From NCBI RefSeq assembly GCF_040954645.1, contig NC_092808.1, positions 118,832,049 through 118,896,048 on the forward strand: a stretch of DNA of 64,000 nucleotides. The letters run 5' to 3'. Shown piece by piece: positions 45,580 through 57,120 of the stretch (positions within the stretch are counted from its first letter, which is position 1; the number at the start of each line of letters is the position of its first letter). A program made the translations under genes and the position numbers. This DNA comes from Diabrotica undecimpunctata (taxonomy: Eukaryota; Arthropoda; Insecta; Coleoptera; Chrysomelidae). The notes under the pieces are model-generated. The model did not search any database. It was not told the origin of the DNA and saw only the letters and a program-made list of their open reading frames with translations.

Positions 45580-46660
45580 GTGAATGCAGTGAAGGAAGCG
45601 GCAGTTTTAACACAAAGACCAATTAAGACAGTGTGGTCAATAACAAACCAACCGATAGTAAGTAGAAGAAAAAGAAAAGACGCTGGTATATTTAGGAAAC
45701 TAGACCGGAGTGATGTGGACATCATTAGAAGAAAAATTTATAACATGTATCAAGAACAGATGGTCCCCACGTTAAAAACCGTCATGCAAAAGCTGCAGAA
45801 AGATGACACAGAAATCAAGTACTGCAGTGAGACAGTAAGGCAATGTCTTCTAAAAAACGGCTTTAAAATAAAAACGATCGATACATGCCAAGTGATTATA
45901 GAATCTGCTTATCTACAAATATGAAAACCGAATTTTTTAATTTAAATTTATAAATACAGAGAAAGTGGAAGAGAAATTGTTTATCTGGATGGGACGTGGT
46001 TTGAAACCCATGACGTTCCAAAATGTAATTGGGCAGATTCTTCTTGTCGCTGTACAACAAAAGCTTCATTAAATAATGGAAAACATATTACAATCTTCTT
46101 TTTCTTACGATGCCTATCCGTTCCGGATGTTGGCGATCAACATGGCTATCCCAACTTTGCTTGCTGCTATTCTGAATAGTCCGGTTGTCGATGTATTAAA
46201 CCACTTTCTCAGGTTTTGAAGCTAAGATATTCTTCTTCTGCCCGGTCCTCTCTTTCCAAATACCTTGCCCTGAAGAATGAGTTGCAACAAGCCGTATCTC
46301 CGTTCATTCCTCATAACATGGCCAAGATATTCTAGTTTGCGCTCTTTGATGGTGTTAATAATCTCGCATTCCTTGCCTATTCTACGTAGGACCTCAACAT
46401 TAGTCACGCGATCCACCCATGAAATTCTTAAAATACGTCTGTAACACCACATCTCGAATGCCTCGAGTTTTCTTAAAGAATCTTCGGAAAGTGTCCAGAC
46501 CTCTACTCCGTATAATAATGTAGAAAATGCATAGCATCTATTGAGAGAGATTTTGGTAGCATATTACAATAATCCAAAAAAAAATGGTTTTATACCTAAT
46601 GCTTTAGCTTTGTCATGCAAAAATATTAAGGACTCCTGTGTCGGGACCGTGACTCCCGTG
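45580..46660 (+). pseudogene. IS630/Tc1-superfamily transposase with LINE inside
   Basis: An open frame (45580-45924) gives LTQRPIKTVWSITNQ, LDRSDVDIIRRKIYNMYQEQ, VPTLKTVMQKLQ and YCSETVRQCLLKNGFK, the N-terminal region of an IS630-like family common in insects. In another frame GREIVYLDGTWFETHDVPKC (near 45970-46025) provides the first catalytic Asp, then NNGKHITI. A LINE insertion (46095-46559) follows. Behind it the reading continues NGFIPNALALSCKNIKDS, the segment before the second catalytic acid. The rest is lost or displaced; an acidic tail at 47260-47305 may be its C-terminus. Confidence 0.8.
46095..46559 (-). mobile_element. 5'-truncated LINE insertion in IS630-type remnant
   Basis: The 465-bp minus-strand LINE fragment lies between two copies of catattacaat (46084-46094 and 46560-46570). 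It reads FEMWCYRRILRISWVDRVTN, KLEYLGHVMRNERRYGLLQL and KRGPGRRRIS in an open frame (46452-46222), then a shifted tail and an AGAAAAAGAAGA end. It belongs with the other GAA-tailed LINE 3' fragments. Confidence 0.93.
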
Positions 46661-47060
46661 AAGCTTCATAAGCTTCAACGTCCTCTACTCCTTCTTAAAA
46701 TATTTCCTTAGAGTATATGTTGAACAGCAGGCATGACAGTATAGATCGAAACAAACGTTTGATTTTGATCTCATTGGATTCTCTTGTCTCTGTACGGATA
46801 GAAGATGTTTGATTCCAGTAAAGATTGCTAATAATTCTTAGATCATAGATATTTGTTAATATCGCCATTAGCCTGTCCTCTTATACTGTAGCGAACGCTG
46901 TATGGTAATCAGTAAAGCATGCATAAATATTGCAATTCATCGCTACACCGTCAAAATAGCACTTGTATGCTAAAGAGAGTCTCTCTCATACCCACTGTGT
47001 TCCGATAACCAAACTGCGTACGGCTGATATTTTCTTCGCACCCGCTTTATACTACAATTA
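46660..47060 (-). pseudogene. LINE RT middle fragment
   Basis: The minus strand reads QFGYRNTVGMRETLFSIQV, then ACFTDYHTAF, LRIISNLYWNQTSSI, IKIKRLFRSILSCLLFNIYS and KEIF, which is the palm of an EEP/RT-type ORF2 in the usual order (QFGF-GTRE, FID-KAFD, LYWNQ, G-RQGC-LSPLLFNIYSE). Cysteine and catalytic positions are worn. It stops near 46660 and is not joined to a thumb. Confidence 0.75.
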
Positions 47061-47310
47061 AACGATGTTTTTCGAGTAGAAGTAGTTTTCATCCCTAAAA
47101 AATAAAAAAAAAACAACCAACACAAGCCCAAAATTGAAGTAAAGGCTAAGTAGAACCCTAATAAAATCTAAATCCAAATTTTCATGCAATTCGATGGTGA
47201 CACTGAAAATGATTCGGTACCGCCGTATATCACGTTCACTTACTGGCCTATGATTATAATTTTAGGCGACGACGAATCTTTATCCGAGGATACCGAAAGT
47301 AATTAAGATA
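47060..47310 (+). other. Possible C-terminal tail of IS630-type transposase
   Basis: After A-rich sequence a plus-strand reading ends in GDDESLSEDTESN and a stop near 47303. An acidic, serine-containing end is common in this transposase family and the position fits, but nothing else confirms it. Confidence 0.25.
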
Positions 47311-47733
47311 TTAATTAAGAATAAAGTTTACCTTCTTTTGTCATATTTTTTTTATTTCAAATCTACACGTTGAAAAAGTTCAAAACTCATGCTCATGTTC
47401 ATAATCAATATTACATTGTAAATGTTATATTTCCATTACTACAAGGGTGATTTGACAAATAGAATTGCAGTTTTCAATATATAGGTTTTATTGCATCCGA
47501 AGCTAGAATTGTCTGTCTTTTCTCGAGGTGTAAATCGAACTTGACGTTAGAGGTTTCATGTGATAATTCATTCTTTTTGGCGGCCCTACAAAACTACTAG
47601 TGATAATACTGAGTAATCGTATATAGTTAATAATATTTTAGTATAAATTGTGAAAAGCCAATGAAGAGAGGTACAATAAATAAAAACACTCAAATAAGAA
47701 GGACAATTAGGCTAAGAAAAGCAATAGACAATA
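47311..47733. other. No gene seen
   Basis: AT-rich DNA without frames or repeats that I can name. Confidence 0.45.
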
Positions 47734-48470
47734 GGGATGTTCACTAATTTTTAAATATAGTTAAATTCAATTAAATTCAATAGATTATAAAATATATAAA
47801 AATATAGCAAACATGAAATTGTTTAAAAATATATATTTTTTAAGATAAATCAATTCTTAATTTTAATTTTTATGGAGGCTAGAAAAACGGCTTCTCGCAT
47901 CGAGGCTACGGTGTGTGACGTCAGCCGTCGTATTGACAACTTGTTTTGTATACGTATTTACGAAGTGTAACCAGTTCTTTAAGTATTTATACGGTGATAA
48001 TGAAGCCAAATAAGTGGTGTTTGCTACAAAGAGAGGGAAAAACTAGAAAAGGCAGTTATTATGCAAGTTAGAAAAAAATAAATGCAAATATAAAAACCTG
48101 TGGTTTGACAAGTGAATATGTTAAATTGTTTGGAACTGTAATAAAAATCTTATCAGAATTGTTTTTAGATGTATTTAGACACCCAGGAACAAAACATCAC
48201 TTATTTGGCTTCATTATCAGTGATTAAATACTTAAAGAACTGGTCACACTTCGTAAATACGTATACAAAACAAGTTGTCGATACGACTGCTGACGTCACA
48301 CACCGTAGCCTCGCTGCGAGAAGCCGTTTTTCTAGCCTCCATCAGAATTGAAATTAAGAATTGATTTATCTTATGAAATATATATTTTTAAACAATTTTA
48401 TGTTTGCTATGTTTTTATATATGTTATAACCTATTGAATTTAACAATATTTAAAAATTAGTGAACATCCC
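47734..48470. mobile_element. Palindromic MITE with about 270-bp inverted arms
   Basis: Ends gggatgttcactaattttta and its inverse are bounded by TA (47732-47733 and 48471-48472). Arms 47734-48007 and 48207-48470 pair nearly throughout, including a gtgtgtgacgtcag block and cttcgtaaatacgtatac. The 199-bp centre has a short frame (CGLTSEYVKLFGTVIKILS) that I do not recognise and no transposase. It was probably moved by a transposase encoded elsewhere. Confidence 0.88.
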
Positions 48471-48649
48471 TATTACGGATGAGATGGCTAACAGCCATGT
48501 ACAGCCTGTTTTGATATCGTTCAGATAGTTTCTTGCACTCTATAAAGTTAATAGCTGCATATCTCTGTGCGAAACATCATTCGAAATATACCACGAGGTG
48601 TTAATGATTGTCATTAATATAACTGATCATGTGAGTGCCAGTTCAGCAC

Positions 48650-50110
48650 AAACAGGTGTAGAATTTTGGTTGGATTATGCGTAAGGATCCTTCTTCTACT
48701 CTTTGTATTATTGTATTGGTACCAGATATGTCGCACTAGTTGCTTATGTCTCTTAAAACCCCCGACCTTCTATTTTTTCTATCAAAATAATTTTTAAAAG
48801 ATTATATTCGTCGCCTCTTAAAATATGGCATAGATATAAGATCTTTCGCTGTTTAACGATATTTAGAAGATCTCTTTGGGTATTAGTTTTTCTTAAGACC
48901 TCTTAACTTTTAATATGGTCAACCGATAGAATTTTAAGCAACTTTCTGAGACACCAGATTTCGAACGCTTTTCAATACGTATGTAGCATATTATTAAAAG
49001 TATTTCTAGCTATTGCTGCTCGTATCTTCACTTCTTCGTCACAGTCATATTTACTGTTTAAGGTAACAGTAAGTGTTACCTTAACTCAGTCTATAAGTTA
49101 TTTATTTATTTTCAACTAAGCTTGGATATTATTGGGGCAAATTCATTGTTTGCTAATTATCGTTAATTTGGTTTCTGTGATGTTAATGTTGAGGACACTG
49201 TTGTCTTCTATAATAGTTGTTTCATCGGCATATTGTAAATTATTTAAAGAAATTACATTTATTTTTATAGGTACTTTTTCATTCTGTTGTTCATAAATGT
49301 TAAACATCATTCATAAATATTAAACAGCAGCAACGAGAAGATTAAGCCCTGCTTTACGTCGTTACTTATTTATACTTGTATATATAAACTGTTGGAGATC
49401 CTTAATTCTGCATTTTAATTCCAGTCCAGCAGTTGGATCATCTTCATATCGTTTGCATCGAGACCAATCATCCTTAACGCCTGTAATAACACACCCTGTC
49501 TTACATTGTTTAAAGCTTTTGGTAATCAATAAATCTAATAAAGAAATCCCATCTCTGGTCATATAATTTTTGCACCAATAACTTTATGCAAAAAAAAGAT
49601 CTCTCGTGTTCCTAAACCATTTTTCAAACCAAACTGAGTGTCTTCTGTGCTCTCTCATATTTGTTATGTATGGAGTGTATGGCTAATTAAGCTGATTAGG
49701 CGGTGATCTTGGTAGCAAGAAGCGTTGTGCTTCTTTGCAATTGGTACGAAAGTTGACTTCAGTCAATCTGATGATATTTTTCAACTATTGTATTATGTTA
49801 TTAAAGAGTTTGCATAGGTACTTGACATTCAAGGGTTGCTTCTCCAGCGCACCTATTGATATAGTTTTAATATTTACATTTCACTTCTGATTCTAATATT
49901 GGTGAGCCAGTTAAATCTATATTTTCATTCATAGTATCTGAGTTACGATCGCTACAGAGAGGGTCTAGTTGTTTAGTATATATGTATGCCATACATTGCA
50001 TCGTTGTAAGTTGGTATGATGTTATTGTCTTTTGTTATTTTTGAGTAGTCATAATTTCTAAAGGTGTTTGTTCTTTCTTTGAGTTTTTTTATGAAAGTTA
50101 AGAGTATCGT
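48650..50110 (-). pseudogene. EEP/RT-type LINE reverse transcriptase, heavily decayed
   Basis: From right to left on the minus strand: LTGSPILESEV (near 49905, the start of the RT), QLN-PYTPYITN-like reading, VWFEKWFRNTRDLFF (worn QFGF-GTRE, near 49630), an altered palm with LITKSFKQCKTGCVITGVKD (49530), DVKQGLIFSLLLFNIYE (near 49350), a YADD-equivalent damaged to NMPMKQL, and a thumb near 48980 (LEILLIICY). Nearly every motif carries mutations, making it older than the RT at 58.2-59.7 kb. No 3' tail or target duplication found. Confidence 0.65.
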
Positions 50111-51179
50111 TTATCTCATGTTAAGTATGTCTAAAATTGTGAAGATGTTAACTTTAAATAGAACCAAAGATTTATTTTGTTAGCAGTATAGCAATCGTAA
50201 AAGGAAGACAAGTCAAGAAAATAACATATTTTGCAGTAAGTATTTAAATTTTCTTTTTTCCATATTTTGAATGTTCACCCTATAAATTATATTTAAAAAA
50301 CAAGCAGATTTTATAAGCTGAAGGTTTTTATTATTCCGGGGCCAAGTATTTTTAAAGCCTCTTCAACTCTCATTCATCGTACAAAACAAGATATCTGCTT
50401 TATTTTCAGCACAATAGCGCTTTGCAATTTAAATTTTTTCCTCCAATACATAAAAACCTTCCGAATTTCTTTTTCGATTTCCATTTCTGCCTCCAACGTC
50501 TCCAATAATGCTTTAATAGACTAACAGTTTTTGGGGGCGAATTTAATTAAATACGCCCCCGAGCATAAAGAACTATTCCGCTATTCGATTTATTATTAAA
50601 CCAAAACGTGGAAAATATTTCACGAACCATATATATTATTGGATTCTGGGGTTAATGGACGGAAGCAGATTGTGTTGTCAATTCGTTTTCAAATAAATCA
50701 AAATGAACGGAAACCGAAGCTTTATATCTAATATATTTTTGGAGTAGCTCTTGGTCCTTTTGATATCCTTTAAGCGCACTTAAATTATGATATAATTATA
50801 GACCCATTTCAGATCACCTTTAATACATTTTCCCATTTGGTTTTATTAAAAAAGAATAACAAAATATCAACTAAAAAAACTAATCTCATAAAACAATAAG
50901 TAATTTAATACAAAACTGACTTCAAAGTTTAACCCATTTTCTACCAGAATGTTTTCAGAAATATAACTAAAGACGACCATGGAATGAATCTAGATAAACG
51001 TAAAAAAAGATGTTTTTCTTAATATTTTTTTATAAACATAAGAAAAAAACGCTGTGACCATTTGGGCACACAGGAAGCTTACCTTTATACAATATATATT
51101 TACTACTTTGTATAAAAAATGTTAAGATACTCAATGCACAGTCTTAAATCACATTTTTATACTGTGTACGTATCACGGA
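50111..51179. other. No gene; possible single-copy DNA with a GC-clamped hairpin
   Basis: No coding frame. At 50533-50560 gggggcg and cgccccc enclose a 14-base AT loop. The 50340-50770 part lacks transposon signals and resembles the region at 28.3-28.8 kb in base use. Confidence 0.35.
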
Positions 51180-51740
51180 TGAACCTCCTTCTCCAGCGCA
51201 CCTACGCCTTTTACCATTAAACACTGGATCAACAAAATGATCGATTTTGTCATATCGTATATTGTCGGACACTCTATTCATGAACAGACTATTACTGCTT
51301 ACTGCAGGCTGACATCTTCCGCATATGCATCTGTGCCATTTCTCGGCGGAAAACTATATTAGCTGTTTTCTTTCTTTCATCTTTCTTTCATTTGAATACT
51401 TCTTATAAAGTACCCACGAGTTATGAATGCATACGTCTACAAGCTAGGTAAAAAGAGGCCAATTCACTTTTTACCTTTGATGCCAATTCTGTATCGTACC
51501 GTATCTTCATCCATTCTATCCGTGCCACCATGAATGTTTTAAATCTTGCAATAATCAAAATCCTTTGTACTTGAATAATTTTCTTCTGTTGCTTAGAGTA
51601 TCTCTTGACTAAACTTTAATGACTGATGCCGTAGCAAGTTGATGCAGCAGTAACTACAGCATTATCCATCCACTTGACCAAGATAAGTCGATCATTTTTA
51701 GATATAGCATAATCAACAGAACCTCTACGTTTAGTTGCCA
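51180..51740 (-). pseudogene. piggyBac-type transposase C-terminal remnant
   Basis: The minus strand reads MATKRRGSVDYAISKNDR, LILVKWMDNAVVTAASTCYG, then FKTFMVARIEWMKIRYDTEL, which correspond to the piggyBac segments RKG-----, V-W-DN--V---S and -N--MGGVD--D----Y-. Further on, frames shift but IGLFLPSL and NGTDAYAEDVS keep the pattern. The adjoining LINE at 51741 cuts it off. It is on the other strand from the front half at 4.8-5.7 kb and is a separate copy. Confidence 0.7.
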
Positions 51741-53320
51741 TTACTTCTTCTTCTTCTTCTTCTTTATGTGCCTATCCGTTACGAATTTTGGCGATTATCA
51801 TGGCAATCTTTATCTTATCTGTAGCAGCGCGGAAAAGCTGCACAGATGTTTTATTGAACCAGATTCTGAGGTTTTTTAACCAAGATGTTCTTTTTCTTCC
51901 TGAATATCTTCTCCAAATATTTTTGCTTGCAGAATGGCTGGAAGGAGAGCATATCTGAATGTATTTCACATAATATGTCCGAAGAATTGTAACTTTCGAG
52001 ATTTAATGGTGGTCAGTACCTCTCGGTTCTTATTCATTCTTCTGAGGACATCCTTATTTGTGACTCGGTCAAGCCACGGGATCTTAAGTATTTTCCAATA
52101 GAGCTACTTCACAAATGCTTCCAGTTTTCTGCACATATCTTCATTCAAGGTCCACGATTCAACACCATAAAAAAAGGACAGAGAAGACGCAGCATCGCAG
52201 CATTCTAACTTTTGTATCAAGAGAGAGGTTGTGACTCTTGAAGAAGGCCCCCATCCGATTAAAGGTAGATCTAGCTTTTCCGATGCGTGCTCTAATCTCC
52301 TGGTTATTGATCCATTCTTCATTTATTATGGTGCCGATGTAGTTGTAGTGCGTCACTCTTTCTACAGGAGATTGACTTAGAGTTGATCTTCTGTTATCTT
52401 TTCTTGCTAATTATTGTAAGATTTGTCTTCTTAACGTTTATATTGAGTCCATATTGTTGACTGTAATAAGTGATTTTGTTCATAAGAACTTGTAGGTCTT
52501 CTAAGTTGTCCGCAAATACTATGGTGTCATCTACATATTTGATATTGTTTAGCCGGTAACCATTTAGTAGAATGCATTTTTTAATTTCGTGCAAGGCTTC
52601 GATAAATATTCTTTCAGAGTACAGATTGAAGATTAGAGGAGACAAAATACAGCCTTACCTCACTCCACGCATAATTTTCACATAATCAGTGTATTCAACT
52701 TTAACTCTGAGATTTGCTGTCTGATTCCAGTAAAGATTTCCAATTATTTTCAGATCATGGTTGTTAATTCCTGTCTCTTTTAGTATTTGCATCATCTTGA
52801 CGTGCTGTACTCGATCAAACGCTTTCTCGTAATCAACCAGACATACGTATACGTCGCAGTTGACGTCTCTGCATCTCTGGAGTAAGACTTGTACCGAGAA
52901 CAAAGCCTCTCTAGTACCAACAGCATTTGTGAACCCGAACTGGTTGGTGAATTATCTTTTGGAACAATTTTAGGAGACGACTCATGAGGCTTATAGTACG
53001 GTAATCTTCGCATTTTTTGGCTCCTGGTTTTTTTGGAAGTGCAATAGACTCAGATTTTAGCCATTCTGTTGGTATTTCTACAGAGTTGTATATGTTGTTG
53101 AATATCTTTGCGATTTTTGCTATTGATTCGTTGTCCATTAGTTTGAGTAGTTCCGCTTGTATATTATCAGGGCTTGCCGCTTTGCCATCCTTTAACTGTG
53201 TTATAGCTGAATAACCTTTCTGCTGTAATATTTTTGGTCCATCATTTACCTCTTCTTCTAGCTCAATGGTGTTATCTCTTTGGTCTTTAAATAGTTTTTC
53301 TGGATATTCTTGCCACAAAA
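51741..53320 (-). pseudogene. EEP/RT-type LINE copy with frameshifts, GAA tail
   Basis: A 5'-truncated LINE 1.58 kb long. In order from 53318: WQEYPEKLFKDQRDN, KAASPDNIQAELLKL, IPTEWLKSESIALPKKPGAK (first frame); then GTREALFSVQVLLQRC, LVDYEKAFDRVQHVK (catalytic Asp), LYWNQTAN, then CILSPLIFNLYSERIF, NIKYVDDTIVFADN (the usual YADD reads YVDD), MTHYNYIGTII, RCCVFSVLFLW, YGVESWTLNEDM, and the tail TSWLKNLRIWFNKTSVQLF. At least six frame breaks or stops occur. It ends in a long GAAGAAGAAGAA run at 51747-51765. It is inserted in, or next to, a piggyBac remnant. Confidence 0.88.
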
Positions 53321-53936
53321 ATATAATAAGTTATTTAAAAGACACTGATTTATATAAGTTAGTGTAATATTATTTGTATTATATTTTATGTCGCTAATTG
53401 TGTGATTGTAGCGAACAATAAAAAAACGATTACTATTGCTCGCAATAAGATATACCAGTCTTATACTTTATTATAATATTACACACATGTCAATAGATGC
53501 TGTATTATGGTAGTTGTACTCATACGCATTTTTTTGTATTTTAGCATTGGTTTAGAACCTTTAGCCACGTAATTACATACAAATAATAGTATTCATTCAT
53601 TTAGGATTGTACATGGAGGACAAACGCATTTTAAACGAGTCAAAACACTTGAACAGTATTAGTAAGGTGAAAAACTAACGATATATAATATGAAAAGTTT
53701 CAAACGGAAGGCATTCGCTTAGTTGTTAGTAGTTGATTTATGTACCAAAATTTGTATTTGTAGTGCATTTTTAAAACAAATTGTCAAGTTAAAAAAAATA
53801 TTTATAAAACCGTATTGAGCAGCGGTGAATATTTTTGAATAATATGCTAAAAATCCGATACTTCGTTAAAAATTGAAGTTTTATCAAGTAAAAAAAAATC
53901 GGTTGCCTGTAAAGTCGGTTTTACGGGCGAAGATTT
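53321..53936. other. No gene seen
   Basis: AT-rich. If the piggyBac copy once continued here, I can no longer read it. Confidence 0.4.
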
Positions 53937-54320
53937 TACGTGACAACGTCTTTTTCTCGGTAGAATATTTATTGATATGAATATTATTAAATTGCACAAT
54001 AGGAACAAGGAATTGAATAAAAATAAGAATTGCACAAATTTTAACTATAGAAATATATTTTGTTTACTAAAACATTGTACATGTAAACTTAAACTTAACT
54101 AATTTCTATTTGAGTGATTTTGTTGAGTATAGGACGATGATAGGAGAAATAGCATCGCACCAGCGGACCGATCATGTTAGAGTGGGAGAGAGACGCAAGG
54201 CATTCGCCGGTCCGGCGGGCCTCTCTCTTGTTCGGTGACTCATCGTAACAGACGTGAGCGGGCGTTACACTTTTTCATGAGTGACTCCGAGCCACAACCT
54301 AATTTAAGACGTTGTCACGT
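53937..54320. mobile_element. Candidate non-autonomous element with GC-rich core
   Basis: The inverted pair acgtgacaacgtctt (53937-53951) and aagacgttgtcacgt (54306-54320) encloses 354 bp. The right half (54140-54265) is strikingly GC-rich for this window, with gcattcgccggtccggcggg and agacgtgagcgggcgttac. No coding frame is evident. Possible explanations are a small non-autonomous transposon or a structured-RNA region of an element. No target duplication is certain. Confidence 0.5.
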
Positions 54321-55429
54321 CAAAACGTAATAAATAACAAAAAGCATAACGACAATTTTATTATTGGAATTTATTCTTTAATTAACTGAAATCTAAATGT
54401 AATATTGATTTATCGGTTATAAAATCAAAACTTCGACACACCTCCTTTCATAACAATCTACAAATAAAAGATAAAATAATAAGCTAAATAATTTGTTTTC
54501 GCAAATTATTCACTAAGCTGAAGACGTAGTTAACGAAGAAAAAGAGGTTTATAAAATATGTTATTTGTAACTCAATTTCAGCAAACGCCTTATGCAATAT
54601 TTCAATTTTAGTCCCCTTCGAAACAAAATAAACATTCTTCCCGTACCAAACACGTTACACGGTCGGAAATTTATGTTCTTAAAGTTGACATCCCCGCAAA
54701 AGTACTTCGAACATTAAGCCACTTTCTCTACATCAAATAATTAATAGAAGTTTATAATAGAGGCTAATAATTCACACGAAACCAGCACACCAAGTTCTTA
54801 TTATAAGGTTAGGGTTGCAGTAATGTTGTATGCAAATTAGACTGAGGAGGAGTTGTTTATTATTTCCTGTCATTTTAACTCTAATGTATCCTCTTTCTCT
54901 GACATCGGAAACCGGGAATCTATATTTAGTAAAACGGAAAATAACAACTTCAGAAAATGTGTAAATCACAGATAAAATATAGGATCTTGATTAGAGTGGG
55001 ACCAAGCGCTCCGGTTGTTATCTACGGTTGGGGTTTGCTAGACTGGAAATGGGGTTATTTGCTCTATACAAATAAATTACCATCGCTTCGAAACACCCGT
55101 CACTTTTAAATGTGTTTTGGGTACAGTGTTAAATATTATGTTGTTTCACTAGCTGAACTACTTTAAAGGAATTCCTTTATAATATTAGTTTCTGATAATT
55201 ATCAAACGTAGAAACATTTAAGTCACAGTTAAAGGAATTTTGAGCGGTTGTTTCCTTTGATCAAACAACTGTTTGATGAAATTTGATACCAAGTTATTAT
55301 TCGGCTTTAACAAAAACGACGAAGTCCAACATAACGATAAGTTATTTGGTATTAATAGTTGTGTAGAGTACCTATATATAATATATTTGAAATATATACA
55401 AAAATGAAACAAAAACTGTAAAACCTAAT
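54321..55429. other. No gene seen
   Basis: No frame or repeat that I can support. Confidence 0.45.
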
Positions 55430-55740
55430 TGCATGCATGAGCAGATAAACACTTACATCAGTCAAACTGGTAGAAACTTTAAAAAACGTATAGCAGAACA
55501 CGAAAGAACTCAATAATAGAAAAACAGATTTTACGAACGCAATTCACCTTCTAGATTATAATCATTGTTTTAATGATCAAATTCAAATTCTCCATATTCA
55601 AAATAAAAGCCTTAAGCTTTATTTACATCTGTGAAAATTAGCACATTAAAACATACAGATATAATTCTGTATGACCAACTTAAGACAAACAGCTCTCCCA
55701 TTTTCAACTTGTTCAGTTAAAGAATATGGACTATAAATTC
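55430..55740 (+). pseudogene. Penelope-type GIY-YIG endonuclease remnant
   Basis: The first frame reads CMHEQINTYISQTGRNFKKR then IAEHERT, close to the YIGQTGR-F--R--EH motif of the GIY-YIG nuclease at the C-terminus of Penelope-like retroelements. After a frameshift, FTNAIHLLDYNHCFNDQIQI and LHIQNKSLKLYLHL match the following segment (FA-HLL---H, ILH---K---L-LLE). The RT part is absent and stops are present. Confidence 0.65.
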
Positions 55741-56395
55741 ATAGTAAAAATATATAACTCTAGGAAGGCACTCTGGTAAAACAGCTGCAGTGATAATGAA
55801 TTATAATAAATTGTGTGGAAATGTAGAAATAAAAAGATTTTTAGTGTTTCATTCTTAGATAAAATTAACTTCCATCAATTAACGGTCGAATCCATGACTT
55901 ATTTGTTGTAATTATTTATAAAATTATTGTGTTATTTATTCGCCTTCTTGTTGTTGTGTATTTGAGGTAATAATATTTAAGTAAACTTTGACAATCTTAA
56001 ACGTTGTTGCTCTTATCCTTTCATTGATTTGTTATTTATAAAATTTGCCACCTTGCAGCATGCTCGTGTATTCTTTGGTACTCCGCAATAAACCAATGAG
56101 TTTTCTTAATTGGTTTTACCTTTTAAATTTTTCTTAGTTTCAGTTATGACAGCTATATCTATTTTCTGCTTCTTCAGTTCTTTATTCGATTAAGATCTAT
56201 TTACTTTTTTGCTGCTTTTCTCCCATTCCAGGTGGCTTTAAACTTATTCTTTATAGCAAATGGTTGTATTTGACGCGCATTTACATAGTTTCGCTCGTTT
56301 CTTGCATTTTACCCATTTTCCATTCGACACACGGTATCTTGCATTTTTTAAAAGAAATTAACGTAAGTTATAAGTAAGTAGAACACGTAAGTGAT
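55741..56395. other. No gene seen
   Basis: T-rich stretch without recognisable frames. Confidence 0.45.
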
Positions 56396-56425
56396 ACGCA
56401 TAAGAGTTTTTAAACTCTTATGCGT
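56396..56425. repeat. Perfect 14-bp inverted repeat, 2-base loop
   Basis: acgcataagagttt and its exact complement are separated by two bases. Just after it (56438-56515) a motif agt.gctaag..gctccc recurs imperfectly. Confidence 0.9.
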
Positions 56426-56569
56426 CTCACACATAGTCAAGTGGCTAAAGAAGCTCCCAGTAGTTCTAAGGTAGTGGCTAAGGGGGCTTCCCGAAGCCCT
56501 ATGGTAGTGTCTAGGTTCATATGGAAATAACAAGAAGAACTCTGAAATATTAGTGAAACTTAACCGTGT

Positions 56570-57120
56570 CACAATGGGTGCAATTTCATTCAGAAATCGA
56601 CAACAACGAAAAATCTAATGAACTTTCTAAAAGAGGATCAGACTAAAACAATCAAAATACTAAAGCCTAGAGCTGACCTCAAGAATAAAAAAAAACAGGA
56701 ACTTTTCACGACGGGAAAATAACCTGGATCCGAAGGCAACCTAACTACCACTAGAAAAATAATTTGGCTTAATCGCATGGTAAAATACACAAGCAGGAGT
56801 TATCTCAGAATCTCAACAGACATTCTTAGTGAATATAGCAACAGTCAAGGGACACCTGCATGTAAGGAAATTGTTTCATGCAAACTTATAGTCAGTCGTA
56901 GAGCCACTAATCTTTGGCAGAAAACCTGACACAGTGAACTGTATCTTTTGGCTTTACGTCACTAAATGGAAGGCATAAAAAAACAGGGAGGTACCCAAGT
57001 GACTCCAAAAATATTTGGTACACATTCACTGGACCTGTACAAGATTGTAAATCAAGTAAATTTGTGGATGTTTTAAAAAAACACGCTATAATGATGGTTG
57101 GTAGGAATCGAGTAAAGTAG
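56570..57120 (+). pseudogene. LINE C-terminal scrap
   Basis: Pieces in two frames, MVKYTSRSYLRISTD and IATVKGHLHVRKLFHANL, with later PDTVNCIFW, resemble the end of Jockey/R1-type ORF2 where a zinc-knuckle-like segment (GH--LR-HL----, C--C, ET--HI) follows the RT or RNase H. The cysteines are not all preserved, so the call is tentative. Confidence 0.35.

Noticed and set aside
51734..53316. ttgcca repeated at both ends of the LINE at 51741-53320
   Set aside because: Six bases are too few to claim a target duplication in this sequence.
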